A stretch of DNA of 33,613 nt from assembly GCA_019747735.1 (NCBI GenBank), contig JAIEQL010000041.1:1-33613 (forward strand), written 5' to 3'. The position numbers were made by a program, and so were the translations under genes. The DNA comes from Chthoniobacterales bacterium (GTDB lineage: Bacteria > Verrucomicrobiota > Verrucomicrobiia > Chthoniobacterales > UBA6821). Positions 17,280 through 27,465 of this stretch are shown piece by piece. The number at the start of each line of letters is the position of its first letter. Position 1 is the first letter of the stretch. The notes beneath the pieces are model-generated. The model searched no databases, was not told the DNA's origin, and was given only the letters and a program-made list of their open reading frames with translations.

Positions 17280-17439
17280 TCGCTCTGAGAACTATTGTGG
17301 GCAGGGCCGCTCAGAAGCAACGATCTAAATTTGCTGACAACTGAAAACTATTGCCTATTTCCAGGAGGAGATGAGCAATTACCCTTTTTATTACTAGAAT
17401 ATTGAACTCAGCAACAATTTCTGAGAGACTCTTTTTCCT

Positions 17440-18342
17440 ATGAATGCTTCTGCCAACTGTGAACTGCCAACTGCCAACTCCCATCGCGACGCGATTGGTT
17501 ACGCCCATCCTGAAGTCTTGGTCTCGACGCAGTGGGTTAGTGAGCATCTTCATGATGAAAAAATCTGTATCATTGAAAGCAACGAAGATATTTTGCTCTA
17601 TGACACAGGTCACCTCCCTGGTGCTATCCATATTGATTGGAGGCGCGATCTTCAAGATCCTTTGGTCCGTGATTACCTCATCCCACAAGCCTTCGCAGCG
17701 CTTTGCTCTCACCATGGAATCACTCCTGAAACCGTCTGTGTTTTTTATGGCGATAAATCAAATTGGTGGTCTTGTTATGCGCTTTGGGTATTTCGTCTTT
17801 TTGGTCATATCAATGTCAAAATAATGAATGGAGGTCGCGATAAATGGATTACTGAGGGGCGTCCTCTTGTGCGTGAAGTGCCCCAGAGAAAAGAGGTTCA
17901 CTACCCCATTCCTGCTTGCCGTCTAGACAGAAAAATAAGGGCTTTCTTTGAGGAGACGCTCGCTCATAGTCAAAAGGCACTGCCCCTTATTGACGTTCGC
18001 TCCCCAGGTGAGTTTTCTGGAGAAGTCACCCATATGCCTGATTATCCACAAGAGGGAGTTTTGCGTGGGGGGCATGTGCCAGGAGCTCGGCATGTTCCTT
18101 GGAAGCGCGCAGCGAATGAAGATGCTACTTTTAAATCGGCTAGTGAGCTTCGTAAAATTTATCAGGAGGAATTAAAACTCCAACCTGATGAAGATGTGAT
18201 TGTCTATTGCAGAATTGGAGAGCGTTCCAGCCATACATGGTTTGTGCTCACCTACCTACTCGGGTTTCCTCATGTGCGCAACTATGATGGCTCATGGACA
18301 GAATGGGGCAATCGAGTGCAGGCTCCGATTGAGAGATCCTGA
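17440..18342 (+). CDS. Two-domain rhodanese (thiosulfate/3-mercaptopyruvate sulfurtransferase, CysA-like)
   Basis: The protein moves sulfane sulfur from a donor to a thiol acceptor through a cysteine persulfide. It has 300 residues and two rhodanese domains. The N-terminal one is inactive ([20 protein letters not shown]). The C-terminal one has [13 protein letters not shown] and the active-site loop [11 protein letters not shown], with Cys as nucleophile. The closing [11 protein letters not shown] and active loop closely resemble actinobacterial CysA/SseA proteins. Residues 4-16 are encoded by a heptamer tandem repeat and are not family-like; conserved sequence starts near [11 protein letters not shown] SufE-like gene follows after 463 bp, suggesting a sulfur-transfer pair split by inserted repeats. 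Confidence 0.92.
   Translation: MNASANCELPTANSHRDAIGYAHPEVLVSTQWVSEHLHDEKICIIESNEDILLYDTGHLPGAIHIDWRRDLQDPLVRDYLIPQAFAALCSHHGITPETVCVFYGDKSNWWSCYALWVFRLFGHINVKIMNGGRDKWITEGRPLVREVPQRKEVHYPIPACRLDRKIRAFFEETLAHSQKALPLIDVRSPGEFSGEVTHMPDYPQEGVLRGGHVPGARHVPWKRAANEDATFKSASELRKIYQEELKLQPDEDVIVYCRIGERSSHTWFVLTYLLGFPHVRNYDGSWTEWGNRVQAPIERS
17450..17479 (+). repeat. Heptamer tandem repeat inside the rhodanese start
   Basis: The units are CTGCCAA, CTGTGAA, CTGCCAA, CTGCCAA and a final CT. A short perfect stem ATCGCG-A-CGCGAT follows at 17483-17495. The array is read in frame as part of the protein's N-terminus. Confidence 0.7.
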
Positions 18343-18454
18343 TTCAATTACTACGTGATGATAAGGTTACAGGTTGCAGGTCACAGCCATACAGGTTATG
18401 CAAGCCGCTTCGCGCTGTAGGATCACTAATCCAGCAAATAGTTGAAGTTCATTA

Positions 18455-18595
18455 GAGGGTGTCTTGAAAAGACTAAAATTGCGCATTACGGCGTCGCTTC
18501 AGTGCTCGCGTCCTCGAGTATGTCCATATACACTGCGGGTCTGTGCGCTTCGCTCCTGGTACTGCATCAATTTTATTCATTTTCAAGACACCCTC
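18455..18595. repeat. Family B palindromic element, copy 1 (141 bp)
   Basis: Ends are GAGGGTGTCTTGAAAA and its exact inverse complement. The core contains GCGCATTACGGCGTCGCTTC and GTATGTCCATATACACTGCG. The first about 73 bp recur almost unchanged at 33541, and the core recurs at 27332. Confidence 0.88.
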
Positions 18596-18596
18596 G

Positions 18597-18759
18597 TATA
18601 GTCAAATTACTTAGAAATTACACAAAGTTGACGTGACCTTTTCAGGAAAAGACTGCGTTCTCATTACTCCCGTTATAAGATACAGCGCTCGCTCTTCGGC
18701 CTTGCCTTTTCTAAAAATCTCTGAGTTCTTTCGTATACTTTCTAAGTAATTTGACTGTA
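18597..18759. repeat. Family A palindromic element, copy 3 (163 bp, reverse orientation)
   Basis: Arms are GTCAAATTACTTAGAAA on the left and its exact inverse complement on the right. On the reverse strand the core reads CAGAGATTTTT, AAGGCCGAAGAGCGAGCGCT and GAGAACGCAGTC. It directly abuts the family B element, with one base between them. Confidence 0.88.
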
Positions 18760-18805
18760 ACCCTATTTTCCTAGAGCCTGTAACCTACAACCTGAGTCCC
18801 TGTTT

Positions 18806-19249
18806 ATGACCTACCCTAAGAAGTTAAATGACATCATCACCCTTTTTGAAGGACTCTCCGAGCTCGAGCGTAGAGAGACACTCATTGCTTATGCCGATCA
18901 GGCAAAGAATCAGGAACCTAAAGAAGGAGAACTTTTTGATTTTGAAGATACTCGTAAAGATGAAGAGTGTACTGATTCTGTTGGAATCTACCTTCGTGCT
19001 GATGAAAAGGGAGCTTTGCACTTTCGCATTAAATTAGGACCTCAAGTCCAAACTCTCACGCGCGCGATGAGTTCGATTCTTTGCAAAGGACTCGAGGGAC
19101 TCTCTCCAGAGCAACTACAAGAAGTGCCACAAGATTTTGTTCCTAAAATTGTAGGAGCCGAGCTCATTAGAATTCGCAGTCAGACGGTTTATTATTTGCT
19201 AACAAGAATGAAGACTGCGGCGAAGGTTTGGGTGAAAAGGAGTTCCTAA
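18806..19249 (+). CDS. sufE: SufE-like sulfur acceptor protein
   Basis: SufE takes sulfur from a cysteine desulfurase and passes it on for Fe-S cluster building. The 147-residue protein shows the family order. It has an N-terminal KKLNDIITLFEGLSELERRETLIAYA and the acceptor Cys in EECTDSVGIYLRADEK, at the place of GCQS in E. coli SufE. Then come MSSILCKGLEGLSPEQLQEVP and a closing SQTVYYLLTRMKTAA. No suf operon is next to it. The rhodanese gene upstream makes a sulfur-relay pair plausible, as in some actinobacteria, but they are separated by repeats. Confidence 0.82.
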   Translation: MTYPKKLNDIITLFEGLSELERRETLIAYADQAKNQEPKEGELFDFEDTRKDEECTDSVGIYLRADEKGALHFRIKLGPQVQTLTRAMSSILCKGLEGLSPEQLQEVPQDFVPKIVGAELIRIRSQTVYYLLTRMKTAAKVWVKRSS

Positions 19250-19373
19250 TCTCTTCCATCAATTCTCGAAGGCCAATTGCCTCAATGCCTTTTCCAATGG
19301 GATAGCGTTCCTCGCCAGCATAAACGACAAAAGTTTTTTTGGTTAAAACATAGTCTTTTCCTGAAAAGATCAC
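19167..19373 (-). pseudogene. Possible remnant of a small gene, antisense to the sufE end
   Basis: This 68-codon minus-strand frame has a protein-like middle (KKTFVVYAGEERYPIGKGIE, then AIGLRELMEEI). Its first residues are encoded inside a half copy of a family A palindrome, and its last about 25 codons overlap sufE in antisense. I do not recognise the product. It may be a truncated gene whose true ends were lost, or chance. Confidence 0.3.
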
Positions 19374-19409
19374 GTCAATTTTGTGTAATTTCTAAGTAAT
19401 TTGACTACA
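19351..19409. repeat. Family A palindromic element, second half copy
   Basis: AGTCTTTTCCTGAAAAGATC, then GTGTAATTTCTAAGTAATTT, ending near GACTACA. This is an inverted duplicate of the left arm and adjoining core of the element at 18597. The other arm is missing. Confidence 0.8.
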
Positions 19410-19509
19410 CGTAAGCCGATTGAAAAAAACTTTTTGAGGTCGAGTATATTGCCTCAGATTTTCTGTTTCCATTCACGTTTTTAGGTTTATGGCAATTGAT
19501 CTATCAAAC

Positions 19510-19543
19510 AAAAAAAAGCCGCGCCTTGCGACGCGGCTTTTTT
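19510..19543. terminator. Intrinsic terminator after groEL
   Basis: The stem GCCGCG-CCTTGCGA-CGCGGC is flanked by a run of A on the left and a run of T on the right, so it can work in both directions. It lies about 40 bp past the groEL stop and closes the chaperone set. Confidence 0.9.
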
Positions 19544-19583
19544 GTTAATTGTGTTAAACGAAGGGATCGTCTGAGCTTGAGAC

Positions 19584-21260
<1,677 letters not shown>

Positions 21261-21290
21261 TTAATTAAGGTGAATCAAATAAAGTTAGAT

Positions 21291-21584
21291 TTAGCCAATA
21301 ATGCCGAGAATATCGTCCTCACGCATGATTAAATAAGACTCTCCTTCTACTTTTACTTCAGTTCCGCCATATTTAGAGATGAGAACTTTGTCGCCTTTCT
21401 TAACGGTAAAAGCAATTTTCTTGCCTTCATCATCAAGCTTGCCAGTTCCAAGAGCGATCACTTTAGCTTCCTGTGGTTTTTCTTTAGCAGTATCAGGAAT
21501 AATGATACCGCCCTGTTTTACTTCTTTCTCGTCGATGGCTTGCACAAGCACCCGATCACCGAGAGGTTGGATGTTTACTGTCAT
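21291..21584 (-). CDS. groES: 10-kDa chaperonin GroES
   Basis: GroES is the heptameric lid of GroEL. The chosen start gives 97 residues, [20 protein letters not shown]. The mobile-loop region is [20 protein letters not shown], and the roof and end are [14 protein letters not shown]. The ATG at 21584 is preferred over one 18 bp upstream because a GGAGG site lies at the right distance before it and the family starts here. The gene sits between dnaK (41-bp gap) and groEL. Confidence 0.97.
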   Translation of the reverse strand: MTVNIQPLGDRVLVQAIDEKEVKQGGIIIPDTAKEKPQEAKVIALGTGKLDDEGKKIAFTVKKGDKVLISKYGGTEVKVEGESYLIMREDDILGIIG

Positions 21585-21595
21585 ATGTTTATTTT

Positions 21596-21600
21596 CCTCC
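21596..21600 (-). promoter_or_regulatory. Shine-Dalgarno site of groES
   Basis: GGAGG on the minus strand lies 11 nt before the ATG at 21584 and overlaps the rejected upstream ATG. It fixes the groES start. Strong sites like this are rare in the window. Confidence 0.8.
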
Positions 21601-21625
21601 ATGTTTATTGTTAATTAGTTAATTG

Positions 21626-23578
21626 TTATTTCTTTTTCTTGTCGTCATCGACGACTTCAAATTCTGCATCAACCACATCGTTCTCTTTTTTTGCTTCTGC
21701 GTGAGTAGCCCCAGAAGTAGCTTCAGAAGCGCCTTCGGGAGCATTGCTAGCAGCAGCTTTTTTATAAAGTTCTGTGCTGATTTCTTGAAACTTGGATTGA
21801 AGTTTTTCGTAAGCTGCCTTGATCGCCTCTATATCAGAGCCTTTCAGTGTTTCACGTACCGCAGCAATCTCTTCTTCAACTACCTTCTTAGAAGCCTCAT
21901 CAACCTTGTCACCTAGTTCCTTGAGTTGTTTTTCACATTGATAAGCAAGCGTGTCTGCATTGTTACGAATTTCAACGCTCTCTTTCGCTTTCTTATCTTC
22001 CTCAGCATGAGCCTCAGCTTCGCGCTGCATCCGCTCGACTTCTTCTTTCGTCAAGCCACTTGAACCAGTGATGGAAATCTTTTGTTCTTTGCCGCTACCT
22101 AGATCCTTCGCTGTGACGTTTAAAATACCGTTAGCATCAATGTCAAAGGAAACCTCAATTTGAGGCACTCCACGAGGAGCTGGTGGAATTCCATCAAGAT
22201 GGAAAACGCCAAGCTGCTTGTTATCGCTGGCCATTGGGCGCTCGCCTTGAAGGACCTTAATCTCTACCCCTGGCTGATTGTCGCTGTAGGTAGAAAAGAT
22301 CTGTGATTTCTTGCTTGGGATCGTGGTGTTGCGAGGAATCATCGGAGTGGCAATACCGCCTGCCGTCTCGATAGAAAGAGTCAGCGGAGTTACGTCGAGC
22401 AAGAGAATGTCTTTGACATCGCCGCGAAGGACGCCTCCCTGAATAGCAGCGCCAACGGCGACGACTTCATCAGGATTGACTCCTTTGTGGGGCTCTTTGC
22501 CAATGAGGCTCCGTGCTGTATCAATAACTTTTGGCATGCGGGTCATTCCGCCGACAAGTACCAACTCGCTAATATCGTTTTCCTTCCAGCTGGCATCTTT
22601 TAAGCAGTCTTTAACTGGCTTAATCGTTCTTTGAAAAAGATCGTCTGTGAGTTGTTCTAATTTAGAACGAGTTAGTTTTTTTTGAATATGCTTTGGCCCG
22701 GTGGCGTCAGCCGTAACGAAAGGAAGATTGATCTCATACTCTTGTGCCGAGGAGAGAGCAATCTTGGCTTTTTCGGATTCTTCCTTGATGCGCTGAACAG
22801 CATCAGGTTGTTTGGTGAGATCGATACCTGATTCGGTTTGGAATTCTTTCATGATCCAATCCATGATGCGGTAATCCCAATCGTCACCACCCAAATGAGT
22901 GTCTCCATTGGTAGAGCGAACTTCAAAAACTCCTTCACCTAATTCGAGTGCCGAAATATCAAAGGTTCCGCCACCAAGGTCATAGACAGCAATTTTTTCA
23001 TCTTTCTCTTTTTCTAAGCCATAAGCCAAAGAAGCGGCTGTGGGCTCGTTGATAATACGGAGCACTTCAAGGCCAGCAATTTTACCGGCATCTTTAGTGG
23101 CATTACGCTGAGAGTCATTAAAGTAAGCAGGGACAGTGATAACCGCTTGCGTGATTTTTTCACCTAGTTTGGCTTCTGCATCTGTTTTTAACTTCGCAAG
23201 AATCATTGCTGAGATCTCAGGTGGTGAGAAACTCTTTGGTTTGCCATCGATCTCCACTTGAATGTGGACATCACCATTGGCAGCTTTGACGAGCTTGTAA
23301 GGAACGCGGTCTTGTTCACCGCGAACATCATCAAATTTCATCCCCATGAAGCGCTTCACGGAGGCGATTGTATTTTGAGCATTGGTGATGGATTGACGTT
23401 TGGCGGCCTGTCCTACAAGACGCTCACCACTCTTGGTAAAAGCTACTACAGAAGGAGTGGTGCGGGCGCCTTCTGCATTTTCAAGGACTACAGGCTCGGT
23501 TCCCTCCATGACAGACATGCAGGAGTTGGTCGTTCCTAAGTCGATTCCTAATATTTTTCGTGATTGTGATTTTGACAT
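21626..23578 (-). CDS. dnaK: Chaperone DnaK (Hsp70)
   Basis: DnaK binds exposed hydrophobic peptides in an ATP-driven cycle. The 650-residue protein begins [20 protein letters not shown], with the phosphate-binding loop. It then has the actin-fold signatures [20 protein letters not shown] and [19 protein letters not shown]. The substrate-binding domain starts near [14 protein letters not shown], and the lid runs to the end. The tail is acidic and lysine-rich ([17 protein letters not shown]). The ATG at 23578 is chosen because the family starts here; an in-frame upstream start would add 12 unrelated residues. It is followed by groES and groEL. DnaJ and GrpE are not nearby. Confidence 0.98.
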   Translation of the reverse strand: MSKSQSRKILGIDLGTTNSCMSVMEGTEPVVLENAEGARTTPSVVAFTKSGERLVGQAAKRQSITNAQNTIASVKRFMGMKFDDVRGEQDRVPYKLVKAANGDVHIQVEIDGKPKSFSPPEISAMILAKLKTDAEAKLGEKITQAVITVPAYFNDSQRNATKDAGKIAGLEVLRIINEPTAASLAYGLEKEKDEKIAVYDLGGGTFDISALELGEGVFEVRSTNGDTHLGGDDWDYRIMDWIMKEFQTESGIDLTKQPDAVQRIKEESEKAKIALSSAQEYEINLPFVTADATGPKHIQKKLTRSKLEQLTDDLFQRTIKPVKDCLKDASWKENDISELVLVGGMTRMPKVIDTARSLIGKEPHKGVNPDEVVAVGAAIQGGVLRGDVKDILLLDVTPLTLSIETAGGIATPMIPRNTTIPSKKSQIFSTYSDNQPGVEIKVLQGERPMASDNKQLGVFHLDGIPPAPRGVPQIEVSFDIDANGILNVTAKDLGSGKEQKISITGSSGLTKEEVERMQREAEAHAEEDKKAKESVEIRNNADTLAYQCEKQLKELGDKVDEASKKVVEEEIAAVRETLKGSDIEAIKAAYEKLQSKFQEISTELYKKAAASNAPEGASEATSGATHAEAKKENDVVDAEFEVVDDDKKKK

Positions 23579-23657
23579 AATTGTATAGCCATAGGTTAGC
23601 ACATTTGATGCCAAAAAGAAAAATAGTCACAATATCTTAATAATAAGGATGATTATG

Positions 23658-23694
23658 AAAAAACTGAGTTTCTCAAAAAAAAGAGAAAGAAACT
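23658..23694 (-). terminator. Possible terminator after the rsmA-Nudix gene
   Basis: On the minus strand AGTTTCTTTCTC pairs imperfectly with GAGAAACT across a T-rich loop, followed by a run of six T. It lies about 30 bp past the stop at 23723. The stem is AT-rich, so this is tentative. Confidence 0.4.
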
Positions 23695-23722
23695 TTATGT
23701 CTCTCTACTGGGACAAAAAGAG

Positions 23723-25069
23723 TCATCTTGGCTCACTTTGTGCTATTTCTTGAACATTAAATCGCTCTGCCAGTAATTTAAATACAGGAGTAAATTCTTC
23801 AGGATACCTCTCCAGCCAATCCCTAATCGTTGATAATGAAAAAAAAGCTCCCGTCTCCAGTTCGTACGGATCCATTGTAAAAGGTCCTTCCGAGCCCCCG
23901 TAGAAACATTCGATAAACTCCTCCCCTGTGAGCGGGCTAGCTTCAAAGCGACCAAAGGGAGTGAGGCTTGTAGAAATTCTAAGCTCTTCTTGAAGCTCGC
24001 GTTGAGCCGCTGCCAAATAGCTCTCTCCTGCTACCACATGTCCCGCAACACTTGAACACCACAACCCTGGATGATTTTCTTTCCAAAAAGAGCGTTTTTG
24101 CAAAAAAAGTTCTCTCTTTTTGTTAAAAATCAAAATATGGACGGCGCGATGGCGCAACTTATTCGCATGGATGATCTCTCGCTCCAAGACCTCCACAAGA
24201 GAATCGGTGGCATCGACGACGTCGGCAAGTTCTTGCAAAGAACTCCTAGGAGGAGGGCTCAGTTGCCTTGAGAGTAAAGACCATTCTTCGAGCCCTAAGC
24301 CTTCAGCGCGTACCGTTGGGGAATGTCCCAGTTTTTCCAAAATTTCTAGGGCAGCTGGATAATTTTTTTTCAATAAAGAAACCAGTTTTTTACGCCGTGA
24401 TGAAAAACCGAGTTGGACGGCTTTTTTAAATTCCACTTCATCACAAGGAACAAGCTCCGAAACAACGCGCGGTTTTATTTCCACAATAGCTGACTCTACA
24501 TGAGGGCGTGGCCAAAAAACTTCTGGAGGAACAACTCTCTGCTTTTTCACACTCCAACGTCGTCCCAACAAAATAGTCAGTGCTGCATAATTTTGATTTC
24601 CAGGAGTAGCCACAAGACGTTCTGCTACTTCCCGCTGAAGCATAAAAACAAGCTGGCAAGCGGGTGAGAGAGCCTCCGTAAAATGAGCAATGATGGCTGT
24701 GGAGGCGCTATAGGGAAGATTGCCAATGACTTTGATTGGCCCCCATCCATATAATTGGCGTAGGTCTATTTTTGCAGCATCCCCTCCCACTACACGAACA
24801 CGATCGTTTTCATAACGATTCTTGAGCTCTTCTACAAAACGATGATCACGCTCCAAGAGAGTGATACGACTGGCTGGGGAGTTGACTAAATGCTGGGTCA
24901 GAGCCCCCATGCCTGGCCCAATTTCAACAACGTGATCACCTGAACGTGGTTCTATCGAGGCCACGATTGCTTGAGCCAAATTGGGATCCAAAAGAAAATT
25001 TTGTCCGAGCATCTTGCTGGGACGAACTCCTAACTCTTTGAGGCGTGTGAGCAGATTTGCTTTGGACAT
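23723..25069 (-). CDS. rsmA: RsmA (KsgA) rRNA adenine dimethyltransferase fused to a Nudix hydrolase
   Basis: The first about 265 of 448 residues are RsmA, which dimethylates two adenines near the 3' end of 16S rRNA using S-adenosylmethionine. They contain LGQNFLLDPNLAQAIV, the SAM-binding VVEIGPGMGALT and the target-base motif NLPYSAST. A linker leads into a Nudix domain (about 285-440). It has HANKLRHRAVHILIFNKKRE and the Nudix box GHVVAGESYLAAAQRELQEE (about 343-362), whose Glu residues bind metal. The second half resembles YfcD-type Nudix proteins with unknown substrate. There is no stop or frame change between the halves. The ATG at 25069 is preferred; 25081 and 25099 are also in frame. 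Most RsmA proteins stop near 270 residues. Confidence 0.93.
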   Translation of the reverse strand: MSKANLLTRLKELGVRPSKMLGQNFLLDPNLAQAIVASIEPRSGDHVVEIGPGMGALTQHLVNSPASRITLLERDHRFVEELKNRYENDRVRVVGGDAAKIDLRQLYGWGPIKVIGNLPYSASTAIIAHFTEALSPACQLVFMLQREVAERLVATPGNQNYAALTILLGRRWSVKKQRVVPPEVFWPRPHVESAIVEIKPRVVSELVPCDEVEFKKAVQLGFSSRRKKLVSLLKKNYPAALEILEKLGHSPTVRAEGLGLEEWSLLSRQLSPPPRSSLQELADVVDATDSLVEVLEREIIHANKLRHRAVHILIFNKKRELFLQKRSFWKENHPGLWCSSVAGHVVAGESYLAAAQRELQEELRISTSLTPFGRFEASPLTGEEFIECFYGGSEGPFTMDPYELETGAFFSLSTIRDWLERYPEEFTPVFKLLAERFNVQEIAQSEPR

Positions 25070-25102
25070 AGCATTGGGCATTGTTGAATAAATCAACAAT
25101 GC

Positions 25103-25132
25103 CAGTTGAAGTCAAAAGTTGAAGTTGAAGTC
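25103..25132. repeat. Short tandem repeat, copy also at 30393
   Basis: CAGTTGAAGTCAAAAGTTGA then AGTTGAAGTC. A 26-bp part is identical to the sequence at 30394-30419. It lies between rsmA and the divergent CPBP gene. Confidence 0.7.
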
Positions 25133-25193
25133 TCAAGACTTTGCTTTACTTTAACAAGCCCACAGACCACAGCCTAATCTTCTTAGCTTCACT

Positions 25194-25994
25194 ATGTTTT
25201 CTTGTTCTTATTCAGTGGCGATTTCTTGTATCGCTCTTCTACTATTGACGCTCGCTTTCTATCTTCGATTAGCCCGTCGCGTTTCTCAAAAAATAACACC
25301 TTCAATACAGCCCTTTACATGGCTCGATATTGTTGCGACCTCTATTTTAGGAGCCTGGTTTCTTTTTCTTATCACGACCTCTTTTGGCAAGGATCAAGAA
25401 ATAAGTTTGTCCCTTCTTTTGTTTAATGAGCTGATCTATTTTTTTCTGGTCACGGGCATCCTGGCCTTTCTTGCTCTACGTCACTTGCAACCGATCCAAC
25501 TCTTTGGGCTTGCTCCCACTCATCCTTTCAAAATTCTAGGAACGGCCTTGCTTTGGCTCCTGGCTTGCTATCCCCTCATCATGATTGGTCAAGTTGTCGT
25601 GCAAACGCTTTTTAATACAGAAGATGATACTCAAGCCATTGTTCTTTATTTTTTAAATCACCCAGGATGGAAAGAACGTCTCTCGCTAATAACGATGGCT
25701 ATTTTTGTTGCTCCTTTCGCCGAGGAGTTGCTTTTTCGTGGATATCTTTATGGCGTTGCACGCCGTTTTCTAGGCCGATTGCCAGCTATCATCCTCACCT
25801 CTCTCTTTTTTGCTGCAGCTCATCTGCACGCTCCTTCGATGCTAGGATTATTTCTGCTAGCCATCGTCCTCTGCCTTGTTTATGAACGGACCGGATCACT
25901 CTGGGCTAATATTTGCATCCATGCCACGTTTAATACGCTCTCGATTGTGGCGCTCCTTTTTCTTTTTAAGGAAGGAATGCCGAACGCACACTAA
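25194..25994 (+). CDS. CPBP-family intramembrane metalloprotease (Rce1/AbiI-like)
   Basis: This 266-residue membrane protein has about seven hydrophobic segments. The three motifs of the CPBP (Rce1-like) family are in order near the C-terminus: EELLFRGYLYG (catalytic Glu-Glu and Arg), FFAAAHLHAP (FxxxH) and HATFN (HxxxN). The family includes CAAX prenyl proteases and bacteriocin self-immunity proteins; the substrate cannot be told from sequence. It is divergent from rsmA. No bacteriocin-like small gene is visible next to it. Confidence 0.9.
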   Translation: MFSCSYSVAISCIALLLLTLAFYLRLARRVSQKITPSIQPFTWLDIVATSILGAWFLFLITTSFGKDQEISLSLLLFNELIYFFLVTGILAFLALRHLQPIQLFGLAPTHPFKILGTALLWLLACYPLIMIGQVVVQTLFNTEDDTQAIVLYFLNHPGWKERLSLITMAIFVAPFAEELLFRGYLYGVARRFLGRLPAIILTSLFFAAAHLHAPSMLGLFLLAIVLCLVYERTGSLWANICIHATFNTLSIVALLFLFKEGMPNAH

Positions 25995-26049
25995 AGCCAG
26001 CTAAAACAAGTAAGAAATTTACAGGGATGAAAGGATGGTAGGAAAAATG

Positions 26050-26239
26050 AATAGCCGCAAAAGAACACAAAGAATGCATAGAAAAAGACTCGTTATTTTT
26101 TAATAAAAGCTAGCCAATTATTCCGCTGACATTTTTTTCAGTTGCTTATAAGCGACTGAAAAGGGAAGAAACTTTTTGCCATAAAATTTGATTTTCTTGT
26201 TTGGCATCTTTGCGTTCTTTGTGTTCTTTTGCGGCTATT
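26050..26239. repeat. Inverted-repeat element with GCCGCAAAAGAACACAAAGA arms (190 bp)
   Basis: Left arm begins AATAGCCGCAAAAGAACACA. The right arm is its inverse complement over 29 bp with one mismatch. The interior is AT-rich with a small hairpin (CAGTTGC-TTATAA-GCGACTG). It fills most of the CPBP-thiL gap and has no reading frame of its own. Confidence 0.85.
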
Positions 26240-26297
26240 TCTTATTCTTATTTTGAACAGAAGCGATCCCAAATCCTACTTATCAATCTCCATCCCT

Positions 26298-27173
26298 GTG
26301 AATGAAGAGTCTCTCCTCAAGCTACTCCGGGGCTCTCTTCCGGTGAGGCATTCCTCCATCATTGTGGGAAGCGGTGATGATTGCGCGATTGTCCAACCAC
26401 CAAAAACTGGCGTGGTTCTCAAAACCGATGCGGTCGTGGAAGGAATTCATTTTGAGAGAGGAACTCCGCTTGAGACCGTCGGTTGGAAAGCCCTCTGTCG
26501 ACCGATTAGTGATTTTGCGGCAATGGGAGCAATCCCTCAACATGCGCTGATAACCGTGGCAGCTCCTGCTTCTTGGAAAAAAAAGGAGTGGTTAGAGCTT
26601 ACTCATGGAATCAATAAAGCCGCTACCCAATTTGAGATCACTATTGTTGGTGGAGAAATCACGCGATCGCCAGGACCACTTTTTCTTTCAGTAATGCTTA
26701 CAGGCTTCGAAGGATCACGCAGCCTACTTCGCAGCGGAGCCAAGCCAGGCGACCTTCTTTGCGTGACGGGCAAATTAGGAGGCTCATTCAAAAGCGGACG
26801 CCATCTCACTTTCATGCCACGCCTTGCAGAAGGTCAGTGGCTAGCCCAACAAACAGGTGTCCATGCAATGATGGACCTTAGCGATGGGCTTGGCAGTGAC
26901 CTTCCACGCCTGGCAGCAGCAAGTAGCTGTTCCTTTTTTATCAATGAAAAAAAACTTCCACGTCATCCAGGATGCACTATTGAAAAAGCAATTAGCGATG
27001 GCGAAGATTACGAACTTATTTTTTCCTTAGAGTCCAAGGGCTGGAAACAGCTCTCTCTGAATTGGAAGAAAAAATTTCCTCATCTGCTACTCACGCGTAT
27101 TGGCCACATGCTCGATAAAAAAGAGTCTGCAACACCCTTAGCAAGAGGCTTTGATCATTATATAGTGGATTAA
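26298..27173 (+). CDS. thiL: Thiamine-monophosphate kinase
   Basis: ThiL phosphorylates thiamine monophosphate to thiamine pyrophosphate, the last step of the pathway. From the GTG at 26298 the product has 291 residues. It shows the PurM/ThiL pattern GSGDDCAIVQ, KTDAVVEGIHF and ISDFAAMGAIP. Then come VGGEITRSPGP, MMDLSDGLGSDL and AISDGEDYELIFSL. An in-frame TTG at 26229 lies inside the inverted repeat and would add a non-family extension, so it is rejected. The last residues and the stop codon (YIVD-stop) are encoded within the arm of a family A palindrome, so the native end may have been replaced. Confidence 0.93.
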   Translation: MNEESLLKLLRGSLPVRHSSIIVGSGDDCAIVQPPKTGVVLKTDAVVEGIHFERGTPLETVGWKALCRPISDFAAMGAIPQHALITVAAPASWKKKEWLELTHGINKAATQFEITIVGGEITRSPGPLFLSVMLTGFEGSRSLLRSGAKPGDLLCVTGKLGGSFKSGRHLTFMPRLAEGQWLAQQTGVHAMMDLSDGLGSDLPRLAAASSCSFFINEKKLPRHPGCTIEKAISDGEDYELIFSLESKGWKQLSLNWKKKFPHLLLTRIGHMLDKKESATPLARGFDHYIVD

Positions 27174-27324
27174 ATTGAAAAGGGCACATCATAAGCTTGC
27201 TCTTTTTCCTTAAGAGGGTGTTCTCATCCTTTAAGTTATCTTTGGATAGCATAAACTCTTCGGCCTTGTCTCAAGAAAAAATTTCTGCACTTCTACCATG
27301 CCCTTTTCAATTTAATACACTATA
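27161..27324. repeat. Family A palindromic element, copy 4 (164 bp, reverse orientation)
   Basis: Arms are TATAGTG then ATTAAATTGAAAAGGGCA, inverted at the right end. On the reverse strand the core has TGCAGAAATTTTTT, AAGGCCGAAGAG, GATGAGAACACCC and GAAAAAGAGCAAGC. It has the same arms and length as the copy at 31488. It overlaps the thiL stop. Confidence 0.9.
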
Positions 27325-27331
27325 CTCGGCC

Positions 27332-27397
27332 TCAAAATTATTTTCCAAATCCCTTATGTATGACACATACACCGCAGGCTTTTGAAAATAATTTTGA
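27332..27397. repeat. Family B palindromic element, short copy (66 bp)
   Basis: Arms TCAAAATTATTTTC and the exact inverse GAAAATAATTTTGA enclose GTATGACACATACACCGCAG. That core resembles the core of the element at 18455 (GTATGTCCATATACACTGCG), but the arms differ. It starts seven bases after copy 4 of family A ends. Confidence 0.65.
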
Positions 27398-27465
27398 AAC
27401 CAAGTCCTTACAAAATATCATCCACCCCAACTGCGGAACTCGGGTTAAGGTAAGATCTCTTTTTC

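Larger units (their letters stand above)
18363..18796. repeat. Outer short-tandem-repeat pair enclosing two palindromes
   Basis: Left arm: AGGTTAC AGGTTGC AGGTCAC AG at 18363-18385, then CCGCTTCGCGC. Right arm: CCTGTAACCTACAACCTGAG at 18778-18796, its rough inverse complement. The family B element (18455-18595) and the family A element (18597-18759) sit between them. This fits later insertion into an older element. It explains nearly all of the 463-bp gap. Confidence 0.55.

Noticed and set aside
17311..17715. 134-codon minus-strand frame overlapping the rhodanese start
   Set aside because: It is antisense to conserved rhodanese codons and has no recognisable domain.
23579..23657. TTAGCAC before dnaK as a CIRCE operator
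   Set aside because: Only one half-site is present; the inverse half GAGTGCTAA is missing.
26229..26297. Longer ThiL from the TTG at 26229
   Set aside because: The codon lies in the inverted-repeat arm and the added residues do not resemble the family; GTG at 26298 fits.
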